A stretch of DNA of 64,000 bases from Acanthosepion esculentum (GCA_964036315.1 OZ038517.1:50411406-50475405), one strand, 5' to 3'; positions 20,216 through 32,312 are shown, numbered from the stretch's first letter. The notes: a model not told the origin generated them from the sequence alone. A program made the numbers and translations.

Positions 20216-20716
20216 GTACATTTGCCTCGTTGAAGTCCATAAGAGGACTAAATGATAAGTTTTACTTTTGTCTTTATTCGCATAAATCCGTCTCGCGTGT
20301 TAGGTTCTCAAAATAAAGAAAAACATACAATTACAAAACGGAAATATTATATAATTTTTTTTTTAATTAGAATCATCGCCATTATCAGAAACCTTCGTGA
20401 AGTTCCCGCCAAAAGATGGCGGAAGAAGATAGCAGCAAAAACAGAAATGAAGGAAAAAAACAAGACTTCATTATACAAACGAATAATACGAGGAATTTAA
20501 TGACGTTGAATTTCCGCTGCGTGGGTGCACATCGACATCAGGAAACAATGGCGGATTAATATCTAAATTAAAAGTTTAATTTTATAATCAAGTTTATTGA
20601 GATAAGGCCAGGTTATAGACTGCTGTCTGCAGAAGTGGTAGCAATAGAAATAGCCAGAAGTCTAACAGCAGCATCACTGTCGCTTTAACACAAATAATCC
20701 CATGCTTAATATTAAG
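20216..20716. other. no recognisable gene
   Basis: AT-rich, with short open frames only. I see no known motif. Confidence 0.4.
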
Positions 20717-20893
20717 GGGTCTCCCCTTTTTACACAAATGGACTCACCCAAGGTATACATATACTACTACCAGTGAATACCCGGACAGTCAGTAATAGAG
20801 CAGAGTCGGTCGGTAGAATAACGTAGCGGCAAGAGTCACAGTAACAAGCACGTAGACTCAGTAAGAAGTCATACAGCGATACGGGGATATCAA

Positions 20894-20950
<57 letters not shown>

Positions 20951-21085
20951 CTACTAACCCGCATTCCTGGAACTACTAACCTGTATTACCAATTTGTATT
21001 ATTACGTTAATACATTTATTTTCCTATATTCATTCTTGGCGTTTGTTATTATTTGATACCGGATTTCATCCCGGAATCCACAACA
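20717..21085 (+). mobile_element. 5'-truncated LTR related to 13383-13741
   Basis: Shares GGGGTCTCCCC (GGGGCAGACCCC in the other copy), CTACTAACCCGCATTCCTGG and the end GGAATCCACAACA. A (TA)n array (20899-20945) interrupts it. The TGTTG start is lost. Confidence 0.75.
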
Positions 21086-21237
21086 ATTTTTAAAAAAAAA
21101 TCTATTTTCTCCTTTTTTTACTTCACCTGATTCACGCAACCTAAGGAAGAGGAATGAAAATTGCAACTTAATTAACTAGCAGTTTTCATTCCACCAAAAC
21201 TACTGTAACGTTAACGCTGGAAAGCCTCATCCAACAC

Positions 21238-21395
21238 TCAATAATATCAACTATGAACATGGCCATAACGTGCTGACCGTGTTCGAAAAAAAATCCGGTC
21301 ACTATAGATACACATATATAAAAATCTACATATTCAGTTAAAATAAAAAATAAGTAAATAAATAAACATGCACACATATAGAAAATGAGACTAAC
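21238..21395 (+). mobile_element. dispersed repeat, family E
   Basis: ACGTGCTGACCGTGT and flanking sequence match 13750-13900. As at 13.7 kb, it lies shortly downstream of the CCACAACA-ending LTR. Confidence 0.6.
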
Positions 21396-22140
21396 AGATA
21401 AAATTATGGGCACTTCACAATTAAATATTGGCACGGGAGTGTGTGGCTCTTGGGTGTTTCTCCGAACGTGGATATAAGAAATGTTCTCTCTTTTCAACCT
21501 TCAGGTGGACTGCTTATATCATATCATACTGTTATCTGATTTCCACGCATGTGCACTCATCCCGAGCGCAATTGAGTCGGCAATCTGTTAAGATGTTGTG
21601 GGCAGCCGCTGACAGCCTGCGATGCGCGAATCTGCACACAGGGAATATGAGGTCACATTCTGATTATCGCTGTGGCACTGAAAAGAAAGATTCATTCTGT
21701 GTATCTCTTAAGGTGAGTCGGCTGCATATGAGAGGGAGAGAGTTCGTACATAACACAGAGAGGAAAGTTCCTTGATGATAATAAAGTCGAATCAAACCAT
21801 CCGGCATTTCATGGCGAGTTGCTGTGAAGGCAAGTTTTTCTTTTCCACAGTTAAACTTTTATATTTCATGAGGTAAACCTACATTATAAAATGTGATATA
21901 CGGCAACGATATCTGAACACGGAATGGACTAGCGAAAGAAGCATTCCAAATAGAGTTGCGGCCAAAATGTTCAGAACGGCATTGTTTTCGTCAGAAGAGT
22001 AGGTACAAGTTTTTAGCAAAGTTGTTTTATATTCTATAAATTTCACAGACAATAAATACGATATTAATTGTTAATTGGTGCAATATGAGAGTATAATACA
22101 AAAGTTATGGATGATTTAGTGATTTACTGCAAAATGAAGA
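21396..22140. other. no recognisable gene
   Basis: Holds a 115-codon plus-strand frame (21428-21775) that I do not recognise, then AT-rich sequence up to the satellite. Confidence 0.35.
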
Positions 22141-25100
22141 GTTATCATTATTTCCACTATTTACATTCAGACTATTGTCCTCATCTTGTTGTTGTTATCA
22201 TTGAATTTCTCGGATGAGGCGTTATCATTATTTACACTATTTACATTCAGACTATTGTCCTCATCTTTGTTGTTGTTATCACTGAATTTCTGGGATGAGG
22301 AGTTATCATTATTTACACTATTTACATTCAGACTATTGTCCTCATCTTTGTTGTTGTTATCACTGAATTTCTGGGATGAGGAGTTATCATTATTTACACT
22401 ATTTACATTCTGACTATTGTCCTCATCTTTGTTGTTGTTATCACTGAATTTGTCGGATGAGGCGTTATCATTATTTACACTATTTACATTCAGACTATTG
22501 TCCTCATCTTTGTTGTTGTTATCACTGAATTTCTGGGATGAGGAGTTATCATTATTTACACTATTTACATTCAGACTATTGTCCTCATCTTTGTTGTTGT
22601 TATCACTGAATTTCTGGGATGAGGAGTTATCATTATTTACACTATTTACATTCTGACTATTGTCCTCATCTTTGTTGTTGTTATCACTGAATTTCTGGGA
22701 TGAGGAGTTATCATTATTTACACTATTTACATTCTGACTATTGTCCTCATCTTTGTTGTTGTTATCACTGGATTTCTGGGATGAGGAGATATCATTATTT
22801 ACACTATTTACATTCTGACTATTGTCCTCATCTTTGTTGTTGTTATCACTGAATTTCTGGGATGAGGAGTTATCATTATTTACACTATTTACATTCTGAC
22901 TATTGTCCTCATCTTTGTTGTTGTTATCACTGGATTTCTGGGATGAGGAGTTATCATTATTTACACTATTTACATTCTGACTATTGTCCTCATCTTTGTT
23001 GTTGTTATCACTGAATTTCTGGGATGAGGAGTTATCATTATTTACACTATTTACATTCTGACTATTGTCCTCATCTTTGTTGTTGTTATCACTGAATTTC
23101 TGGGATGAGGAGTTATCATTATTTACACTATTTACATTCAGACTATTGTCCTCATCTTTGTTGTTGTTATCACTGAATTTTTGGGATGAGGAGTTATCAT
23201 TATTTACACTATATACATTCTGACTATTGTCCTCATCTTTGTTGTTGTTATCACTGAATTTCTGGGATGAGGAGTTATCATTATTTACACTATTTACATT
23301 CAGACTATTGTCCTCATCTTTGTTGTTGTTATCACTGAATTTCTGGGATGAGGAGTTATCATTATTTACACTATTTACATTCAGACTATTGTCCTCATCT
23401 TTGTTGTTGTTATCACTGAATTTTTGGGATGAGGAGTTATCATTATTTACACTATTTACATTCTGACTATTGTCCTCATCTTTGTTGTTGTTATCACTGA
23501 ATTTCTGGGATGAGGAGTTATCATTATTTACACTATTTACATTCAGACTATTGTCCTCATCTTTGTTGTTGTTATCACTGAATTTTTGGGATGAGGAGTT
23601 ATCATTATTTACACTATTTACATTCTGACTATTGTCCTCATCTTTGTTGTTGTTATCACTGAATTTCTGGGATGAGGAGTTATCATTATTTACACTATTT
23701 ACATTCAGACTATTGTCCTCATCTTTGTTGTTGTTATCACTGAATTTTTGGGATGAGGAGTTATCATTATTTACACTATTTACATTCTGACTATTGTCCT
23801 CATCTTTGTTGTTGTTATCACTGAATTTCTGGGATGAGGAGTTATCATTATTTACACTATTTACATTCAGACTATTGTCCTCATCTTTGTTGTTGTTATC
23901 ACTGAATTTCTGGGATGAGGAGTTATCATTATTTACACTATTTACATTCAGACTATTGTCCTCATCTTTGTTGTTGTTATCACTGAATTTCTGGGATGAG
24001 GAGTTATCATTATTTACACTATTTACATTCAGACTATTGTCCTCATCTTTGTTGTTGTTATCACTGAATTTCTGGGATGAGGAGTTATCATTATTTACAC
24101 TATTTACATTCAGACTATTGTCCTCATCTTTGTTGTTGTTATCACTGAATTTCTGGGATGAGGAGTTATCATTATTTACACTATTTACATTCAGACTATT
24201 GTCCTCATCTTTGTTGTTGTTATCACTGAATTTCTGGGACGAGGAGTTATCATTATTTACACTATTTACATTCAGACTATTGTCCTCATCTTTGTTGTTG
24301 TTATCACTGAATTTCTGGGATGAGGAGTTATCCTTATTTACACTATTTACATTCAGACTATTGTCCTCATCTTTGTTGTTGTTATCCCTGAATTTCTGGG
24401 ATGAGGAGTTATCATTATTTACACTATTTACATTCAGACTATTGTCCTCATCTTTGTTGTTGTTATCACTGAATTTCAGGGATGAGCAGTTATTATTTAC
24501 ACTATTTACATTCGGACTATTGTCCTCATCATTGTTGTTGTTATTACTGAATTTATGGGATGAGGTGTTATCATTATTTACACTATTTACATTCAGACTA
24601 TTGTCCTCATCTTTGTTGTTGTTATCACTGAATTTATGGGATGAGGAGTTATCATTATCTACACTATTTACATTCAGACTATTGTCCTCATCTTTGTTGT
24701 TGTTATCATTGAATTTCTGGGATGAGGAGTTATCCTTATTTACACTATTTACATTCAGACTATTGTCCTCATCTTTGTTGTTGTTATCCCTGAATTTCTG
24801 GGATGAGGAGTTATCATTATTTACACTATTTACATACAGACTATTGTCCTCATCTTTGTTGTTGTTATCACTGAATTTCTGGGATGAGCAGTTATTATTT
24901 ACACTATTTACATTCGGACTATTGTCCTCATCTTTGTTGTTGTTATTACTGAATTTATGGGATGAGGTGTTATCATTATTTACACTATTTACATTCAGAC
25001 TATTGTCCTCATCTTTGTTGTTGTTATCACTGAATTTATGGGATTAGGAGTTATCATTATCTACACTATTTACATTCAGACTATTGTCCTCATCTTTGTT

Positions 25101-25155
25101 GTTGTTATCACTGAATTTATGGGATGAGGAGTTATCATTATCTACACTATTTACT
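22141..25155. repeat. 81-bp satellite array, about 37 monomers
   Basis: The monomer includes TTACACTATTTACATTCAGA, CTATTGTCCTCATCTTTG, TTGTTGTTATCACTGAATTT and CTGGGATGAGGAG. Monomers are highly similar, differing by single bases; two have a 3-base deletion and the first has a 1-base deletion. About 55 of the 81 bases resemble the reverse complement of the Penelope terminus seen at 8380-8455 and 43655-43715. Confidence 0.95.
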
Positions 25156-25238
25156 TTCCGGCTGGTGTCCTCATTTTTTCTATTTTTGTCATTTTGGTTC
25201 TTGTTTCCTGCAGCCTTCGTCGACAAAAACCTGATCAT
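22167..25238 (-). other. long Asn/Asp/Ser-rich open frame across the satellite
   Basis: On the minus strand a frame can start at ATG 25236-25238 (MIRFLSTKAAGNKNQNDK) and runs through the array as a 27-residue repeat, KFSDNNNKDEDNSLNVNS plus VNNDNSSSQ. Only one stop interrupts it, a TAA at 25044-25046; below that it is open to a TGA at 22167, about 958 codons. The plus-strand frame is broken by TGA wherever the array has TTCTGAC, whereas the same change reads as Gln on the minus strand. No signal peptide, promoter, splice context or known domain is visible, so I do not claim it is a gene. Confidence 0.35.
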
Positions 25239-25442
25239 TGAAGGGGCGTACAATGGCGGATGATCCCGTTAAAAATAACAAAGATCAGGAAATTATTAGT
25301 TATTGATTCTTAGTGGATAGCTTTATCTGCTACTGTTTCTGGAAACTTCTAAAACTTTTTATCATTATTTCTGCTAACGCTTAAAAGAAACGAACGGAAT
25401 TAGCTCACATTTCAGTTTCACCAATTTGGAACTGCGAATTTA
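25156..25442. other. satellite edge and unique sequence
   Basis: Continues briefly with a diverged Penelope-terminus-like segment (GTACAATGGCGG near 25247). Then comes unremarkable sequence up to the Pao LTR. Confidence 0.5.
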
Positions 25443-25884
25443 TTGAAATCATTACGGAGTCTCTAACTGGGTGCCCTGTGATTGGATGAAAAACAACCAA
25501 TCACAGGCTACCTTTTTAGATTTTCACCAACCCTCACGAGAGCGGGTTTTACGAACCCTATTCCTCTTTTGCTTGTTGGGACCTTCAGAAACAACATGTT
25601 CCCCGTCTACACTGTCCGTCATCTAAACACCATTACACGTGTGAGGATTTAGACAGCAACTGAAGCTCAGAAGTCAAGGCTCTATTTCTTCAAAACGACA
25701 CAGGAAATGTAAAACCGTTAAAAGGACGCACCTTTCAGATAAGTTCCGCAAACCCGACTGATTGCAAGAAACTTTCCTCTCTTTTCCTACAATACAAGTA
25801 TTTTTCAAACAATTCCATCTGTGTTTGTGTTCCTTTCTGTTCACAATATTTTTGTTACCAAATATAATTGGGAAAATCCCAATA
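25443..25884 (+). repeat. 5' LTR of the Pao/BEL element
   Basis: Aligns with 32313-32746. Shared blocks include ATTACGGAGT, GATGAAAAACAACCAATCAC, CACGAGAGCGGGTTT and AATATAATTGGGAAAATCCC. An 11-base stretch at 25681-25691 is absent from the 3' LTR. The LTR does not begin and end with a clean TG...CA, so the exact edges are uncertain. Confidence 0.9.
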
Positions 25885-26184
25885 ATTTGCAAACAGTTGA
25901 AACTAGTGTTTTACACTAAGTAATTTGCAAACACTAATTTGCAAACACTAATTTGCAAATAGTTGAAACTAGCTAAGAAAGTAAGAACCACGTGAAAGAA
26001 TTTAACACGAAATAGATTTGTGTAAATTGATATAAAAAAACGTGACGTCGCTTGAGGAAAGGGTATACGCGCGAAATCCCATTTTGGTGTTTACTACTAG
26101 GATTTGTGGGGGTCAAGTTTCGTCCATCCTTTTTTATTTCCTTTGTTCTTAATTTGTTTGTGTAGATATCGTTCGCTCAGCGGG

Positions 26185-27465
26185 ATGAATGACTTTAAGC
26201 AGATTAAGGGTGTTAGACCCTTAATTTTTAATAGGGATTCCTTTAAAAGGAAAATAACTTCTGCCGTTGAATTAATGTCAGCAGAAGCATCCTTAAATAA
26301 GACTTGTTTTAAAAAACAAGAAAGCCTTATAAATAAATGGTTGACAGAGGTCGACGCAATTAACACAAAAATAAGTGAAGCTTGTGAAAAAGCCGATATT
26401 AACTTAGAAAAAAGCGGTATGTTGTAAGACGAACAGTTAGGGGCGGAGTTCGTTTACAACATATTTAAAAGGCTCACGGGACTGGAAGAGAATATTTCTA
26501 GTTCCAATACAGAATCCGTCCCAGTTCAAAATCCACAAGTGCCACTCACAACCTCGTGCGTTTCAGCCCCAAGGTCGCAGTGTGTTAAATTCAGTGGAAT
26601 ACAAGCCGGTAAATTTGAATTTAAAAATTTCCTGTTTCCATTTGAAAACTGTGTGGACGCTGTACACTAAAAAAAAAGCCAAGCTGTCGCTTTTAAAAAG
26701 TTTTTATTAACTGGCTACGCGTCTCAGTTAGTGTCTCATCTTTCGTTAGAAGATGAAAACCTTGAAGTGGCCATCAATTTGTTGAGAAAGGAATTTTTGG
26801 ATATTCCTCTCATTATTGATGAAATTTTTAAACAATTGCTGGGCAGTACCCCTAAATATGACCCAGAGTTTGTCAACATAAAAATATTTTTGTCAGAAAT
26901 TAAAGCTGACCTATCTGAAATAAAAACCTCGTATAATTTAGATTTTTTTTGAAGAAAACACTCCAGGCTATGAACTAATCAGCCATATAATTTTTTCAAA
27001 ATTATCCTCAAATCTTCAAAAAGAATTAATACGGAAAGTTGACAGTAACTACCCAAAAATCAATCAGATATTTGATAGTTACAACGAGGTTATAAAAACT
27101 TTAATTAAAACAGGTTTTTAAAAAAATCCTAATTCCCACCAAGACAATTTCAAGTCACGGGAAGGGAATTATACTAAGAACAACAACGCAAAGAAAAATG
27201 TTCCAACATTGGAAACTTTTGCAATAAAATTTAGCAAAATTACTAGACATTGTAGATTTTGCAACATCAACGGGCACACCATGAACCATTGTTCAAAATA
27301 TTCCTCCCTTGAGTCGAGACGTTCTAGGTGTAGGGAGATGGGCTTGTGCTCTTTTTGTACAAGTGCTAGTCATAGAACGGAAGACTGCTATGGTAAAGCA
27401 AATAAATTACCTCGAAAATGTGCAAATTGCAAATCCCGAGGCCACGTTACCACCCCTTTGTGATG
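26185..27465 (+). pseudogene. gag-like region with zinc knuckles (Pao/BEL)
   Basis: Starts at ATG 26185 (MNDFKQIKGV). A DUF1759-like segment carries KFSGIQAGKFEFKNFLFPFE and later LTGYASQLVSHL. Three CCHC knuckles follow: CRFCNINGHTMNHC, CSFCTSASHRTEDC and a third beginning CANCKSRGH. Gag packages the element RNA and the knuckles bind nucleic acid. Breaks are: a TAA at 26425-26427; an in-frame stop near 26668 before an A-run; a frameshift in the T-run near 26943-26951; a stop near 27120; and a frameshift inside the third knuckle. The last is why its final Cys is reached only in another frame. Confidence 0.88.
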
Positions 27466-28080
27466 AAGCAGATAAGAGTGGAAACAGTCCATCTGCTTCC
27501 ACGCACGTGTGTATCAACACTGACACACAGGAGCAGCCTTATATTTTACCGATAGTGGCAATTACTGTTTCTAAAGGGAAACGTAAATACAAATTGAACT
27601 GCCTCTTTGATACAGGCAGTCAAAGAACTTATTTCCCTAAGCAAGTTATTGAAAAAATAGGGTGCTATAGATCTTTCCTCACTCCAGTGGAATACGACGT
27701 AAAAAACATTTTAGGGTCTAAAAAGAAAAAATTAAACCAAGTTGTAGTGGGGATTGAAGTAAATAAGGGTAATTCCTTGCCCCTACCTGTTCTTATCGAT
27801 GATGATTTCGATATGAACTTAAGATTCGATAACTTTAAATCTGTTAAGAATAATTTACTTAAATTAAATTAAAAACTAGCTTTCTTGCACGGAAAAAATG
27901 ATATTAGGGTTCACGGTCTTTTAGGCATCGATGTAATTAAATTTACGAAGAACATCAAAATGGTGGATTGCATGAAAGGCTCTGCTTGGGAGTTTCCTAC
28001 TGGCATTTCCCCGTTAGACAACTGCCAACATTTTTTATATGAAAATGAAAGTACCCCTAAAAAAAGTACACAGTAAAGAT
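27466..28080 (+). pseudogene. aspartic protease region (Pao/BEL)
   Basis: The retropepsin active-site motif is intact as LFDTGSQRTY (near 27600). After it come QVVVGIEVNKG and, beyond a TAA at 27870-27872, HGLLGIDVIKF, the usual second conserved block of this DUF1758-type protease. The frame is lost at 28040-28076, where the next frame takes over. The enzyme would cleave the Gag-Pol precursor. Confidence 0.85.
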
Positions 28081-29925
28081 TTTCAACACAATTATCATGC
28101 CATAGTGTCTAAATATTCTACATGCTCAAACACTAGAGTGAATTTCGTAATGAATCCTATAAAGAGTTACCCTGACTCCTTTGCTGAAATTTTTGACGCA
28201 AGTCAAGTAGAAAGGAATTTAGAGAAAATGTTTGATGTAGATTCGCTGGGTATATCTCCGGAAGACGAAGCTATTTGTGATTATGACAAAAATAAAATTA
28301 TGGAATTTGAAAAATCTATTGAATTCAGAGATCACGCTTATCACGTTAAACTCCCCTGGCATGAGGACAAAATAAAGTCTGTGCCTTCCAATCACAGAGT
28401 TGCTCTTTCAGTTTTGAACAGAGTAGTTAAAAAGATCGAGCTACAAAAATTACTCAATGTTTATGTTGAGGTATTCCATCAGCAGGAGCGGGAAGGTATC
28501 ATCGAACGTTTTGAGGTGACACCTGAGGAATTTTCAAAACATGTTTGGATACCCCATAGGCCTGTTTTCAAGATGGATGAGCAAACTACCACACAAATTA
28601 GACCCGTTTTTAACTGCTCCCTGAAGACTAAGGGGAGATATTCTCTAAATGAAGCTGCTTACCCTGGCATAAATTTAATGGGAGATATGTTAGAGTTGTT
28701 GTTGCTATTTAGGTCTAATAAATATGTGATGTGAGCAGACATTCGTAAGGATTTCCTTATGATCAAAATCGGATCTCTCGAGGACCGTAACAGGTTTTGT
28801 TTTTTTATGAAGGAAGGGAATAGGCTGATCTGTTTTAGATATACCACACTTATTTTTGGATTTAATGCCAGCCCCTTCATTTTGAATCTTATAATAAAAC
28901 ACCATGCGCGTATGTTTCCTGCTGGTAACTGCACTGACATGTTACAGAAAAATTTCTATGTGGACAACCTAATTAAAACCGGTAACTCTGTTCGCATGTT
29001 ATCAGACCTATACACAACGGCTAATTATCGCATGGAAAAGGGTCATTTTAACCTTAGATCATGGAATACGAATTGTGTGAAACTTAAAACCTTAATGATA
29101 AAAGATCAGATATTCGTAGAACATGGTTGTCAACTCGAAAAGGTTTTAGGGTATAAATATTCCACACTAGAAGACACACATCAGATTTCAGGGTCACCTA
29201 TTGACCATTCTGTTAATACTAAAAGAGGCATATTAGCCCAAACTGCAAGGGTTTTCGACCCACTATCTTTGTGTTTACCTGTTACTATCAGGGGCAAAAT
29301 GCTCTTGAGAGATTTGTGGTCTCAAAAATTAGACTGGGATGATGTTGTGCCAGAAGAATTTCAGACCTTATGGCCTGCCTTATCGCGTGATCTTGCCAAG
29401 CTGGATTCATTGCAAATCCCTAGATTTGTAATCAGTGAAGACGGCCCTGCCGATCTTTATATATTTTGTGATGCCTCTAAAGGGGCTTATGGGTTTGCAG
29501 TTTATGGCGTACAGAATGGCGAGTCTCACCTGATATTTTCAAAAGCTAAGGTGGCTCCTATGAAGCCTAAAAGCTTACCCACGCTTGAATTGTTGGCTGT
29601 GTTTTTGGCCATCAAATGTTTACTGCCTCTGTTGAAAGCTTACTCCCGAATCAAGATCGCAGATGTAGTCATATCAGTGGATGCACAGGTTGTGTTGTCA
29701 TGGCTTTTGTCTGACAACATTAAAACCAAGGACCAGTTTGTAAGAAACAGACTAAAGGACATCCGACAAATGATTGAGGAACTGAAAGAAAAGAAATCCT
29801 TATCTGTAAAATTCAGATATGTTCCTACTGACCAGAACCCTGCCGACTTGCTCACAAGGGGAGTAACCTTTGAAAAGTTTCAACAGAATCTAAGTCGTTG
29901 GACCTTCGGACCTGAATGGTCATAG
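28081..29925 (+). pseudogene. reverse transcriptase and RNase H (Pao/BEL)
   Basis: Fingers and palm blocks are readable: HRPVFKMDEQ, IRPVFNCSLKTKGRYSLNEA, then motif A as ADIRKDFLMIKI immediately after an in-frame TGA at 28732-28734, FGFNASPF, and motif C as FYVDNL. Motif C has Asn in place of the second catalytic Asp. RNase H follows with FCDASKGAYGFAVYG, PTLELLAVFLAIK, SVDAQVVLSWL and DQNPADLLTRG, so its acidic residues look complete. Between them is the Pao linker (RVFDPLSLCLPV). The frame ends in a frameshift at about 29910-29925. Apart from the TGA, 28759-29925 is one open stretch of 388 codons. Confidence 0.92.
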
Positions 29926-31490
29926 AATGGCCATCGAGCGAACTTCAGTGCCTAAGTTCAAAAAATAAATCCATTGTACAGACTACGTCATTAAATTACA
30001 CTGTAGCTAACGTTGAACCTCAACCGGTGATACCCTTTGATAAATACTCGGATTTTAATAGATTGATTAATGTTACTACCAATATATTTAAAATCCGAAA
30101 TAAACTAAAACATGTGGATCTGGATCCTAGTAGTTGTGCTAAAATTTACTTACGGTAATGCAGCAGCAAAGCTTTCCTACAGAACTTGCTTACCTCCAAT
30201 CTCCTCAAGGTAGAAAAGTGCCTGAATTATTAAAAAGCTTAAACTTATTCATAGATGAAAGGGGGATAATCAGGACTAAGGGTAGAATAGGCAAAATCAC
30301 TACTTATGATTATGAAGTTATCAATCATGTCTTATTGGCTAAGGATCATGATCTGACTGAACTTATGATTGTGGAATATCGCAAAAGATGTAAATATCTA
30401 GGAATTCAGTCAACCTTAAACAAAGTCCGCCTTTCAGGGTTTTGGATACCCAGGGCGAGACAAGCCGTCAAAAAAGTAATTTCTAGGTGTGTCTTGTGCC
30501 AAAAATTTAATAACCTTGCTTTCAAGTATCCTAAGGTTACCAATTTTCATAAACACCGAGCAAATCTCGTTAAACCATTTTTACATACTGGGATTGACTA
30601 TACTGGACATGTTTTGGTAAAGGGTGACGAAGGAGTTAGTAAAATGTACATGCTTATATTTACTTGTCTTAATATTAGAGCTGTACACATAGAGTTGGTT
30701 AAAGATATGAGCACCCACTCATTTGCTCTGGCTCTGATTAGATTTACTAATATATATGGAATCCCATCTCATATTTACAGCGATAATGCCAGATCCTTTA
30801 TAGCTGGTTGCAATCTTATAGAGGAAGTTTTTGCCTCCCCTGAATTCAATGAACACTTCCAAGTGTATAATATTAAGCACATCAGAATACCTCTATATGC
30901 TGCTAGGGTTGGGAGTACATGGGAACGTATGATCAGGACTATTAAATCATGTTTGTATAAAACAATTGGGCGTTCCCGAATTAGATATTTTGATCTCCTT
31001 ACTGTAATTTCGGGTGTTCAGAGTGCTATAAACCAAAGACCTCTCACTTTTAGATGTTCTTCGGATTCAGACCTCGAAGTTATAACTCCTAATTGTTTTC
31101 TTCGACCTAACGCTAATTTGGGACTTGTACTGAAATTGGATGATCAGGATGTTTGGAAATCTGACCCCAGCTTCAAGATTAAATGTGGTAAAATCCATTG
31201 AAGTTCGTGATTCGGTGTTGACTAGATTCCGCAAGCTTTGGTATCAAGATTATCTGTTGAGCTTGGGGGAACAGGGTAAAGATTTGCACGAAGTCAAGTT
31301 TCACAATCGAATCAATGGTGATGATATGGTTCTAGTTAAGAATCCTGCCAAGTCTAGACCATTTTGGCTGCTGGGAAGAGTTTTGGAGTTAATTGTCGGT
31401 GACGACAAAAAGATTCGTTCTGTAAAAGTCAAGAGAGGTGACGGGTCTGTTCAGGTCCATTCTATCAAACTGCTGTATCCTCTATAACTA
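29926..31490 (+). pseudogene. integrase and DUF5641-like tail (Pao/BEL)
   Basis: After a frameshift near 30155 the integrase is open for 347 codons. The zinc-binding region keeps its Cys pair (SRCVLCQKF), but the two expected His positions appear as Arg and Tyr in YRKRCKYLGIQSTL; each would need one transition (CGC from CAC, TAT from CAT). The catalytic core has GIDYTG, YSDNARSF and GSTWERM, so D, D and E are all present. Another frameshift between 31140 and 31200 leads into the DUF5641-like tail with KLWYQDYLLSLGEQGK and FWLLGRVLELIVGDD, ending at a stop at 31487. Confidence 0.92.
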
Positions 31491-31820
31491 TCGTGCCTAC
31501 CATCCTGAAATCATTCCAGACTCGAAGGGAGTGTGTGATAGGAAAATTGATGTTGCAAAATCAAAGGTCTCTAATGATGTATCAGATGCATCTGTTGCAA
31601 TAAAGCAACGCCCAAAAAGGACTAAAAATTTAAAAGGTAGTAAAAACTCTCCCAATAATCCCTATGTATACTATTAAATTCAGTTCTATTTAAAACTTGT
31701 AGTCTTCACATACCTTAGCTTATAGGGTACATGTTGCTGAACAAAGAAAACAAAGTGTTAATGATATTGTACCATATGATTGAAAGGATGAAATTTCTAT
31801 AGTCCTATTAGTACACCAAA
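31491..31820 (+). other. Pao/BEL 3' tail
   Basis: A short basic frame (KQRPKRTKNLKGSK near 31610) may be the very C-terminus after a frameshift. The rest is AT-rich and non-coding. Confidence 0.4.
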
Positions 31821-32240
31821 ATGAGAATTTCTTTACATGCAAAAAGAAAAATCAACTTTTCTGTGAACTTTTCATCTTTGGCTATTTTGCCTTTAAAAAA
31901 AAAAAGAAAAATCAACTTTTCTGTGAACTTTTCATCTTTGGCTATTTTTGCCTTTAAAAAAAATAAATTTTTCTGTGAACTTTTCATCTTTGGCTATTTT
32001 TGCATTTAAAAAAAAAAAATTTTTCTGTGAACTTTTCATCTTCGGCTATTTTTGCCTTTAAAAAAAAAAAGAAAAATCAACTTTTCTGTGAACTTTTCAT
32101 CTTTAGCTATTTTTGCCTTAAAAAAAAAAAAATTTTTCTGTGAACTTTTCATCTTTGGCTATTTTTGCCTTTAAAAAAATAAAAGAAAAATCAACTTTTC
32201 TGTGAACTTTCATCTTTGGCTATTTTTGCCTTAAAAAACG
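31821..32240 (+). repeat. seven-copy ~50-62-bp tandem repeat inside the Pao 3' region
   Basis: Each unit carries TTTTCTGTGAACTTTTCATC, TTTGGCTATTTTTGCC and an A-run of variable length. It lies between the last coding stop and the 3' LTR. Confidence 0.95.
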
Positions 32241-32312
32241 AAACAACCTGCAACTGTGCGAAAAATTATGTTGCAATGATTTCATATTGCAATTTTGTTT
32301 TGGGGGATAATA

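Noticed and set aside
23794..25047. 417-codon plus-strand ORF in the 81-bp array
   Set aside because: It starts at a TTG, has hydrophobic Leu/Phe repeats, and the same frame is stopped in many monomers. The minus-strand frame is the more continuous one and is reported separately, with caution.
26104..26184. Upstream extension of gag from a start at 26104
   Set aside because: The hydrophobic segment before MNDFKQIK is unlike Pao/BEL gag, and ATG 26185 is a better start.
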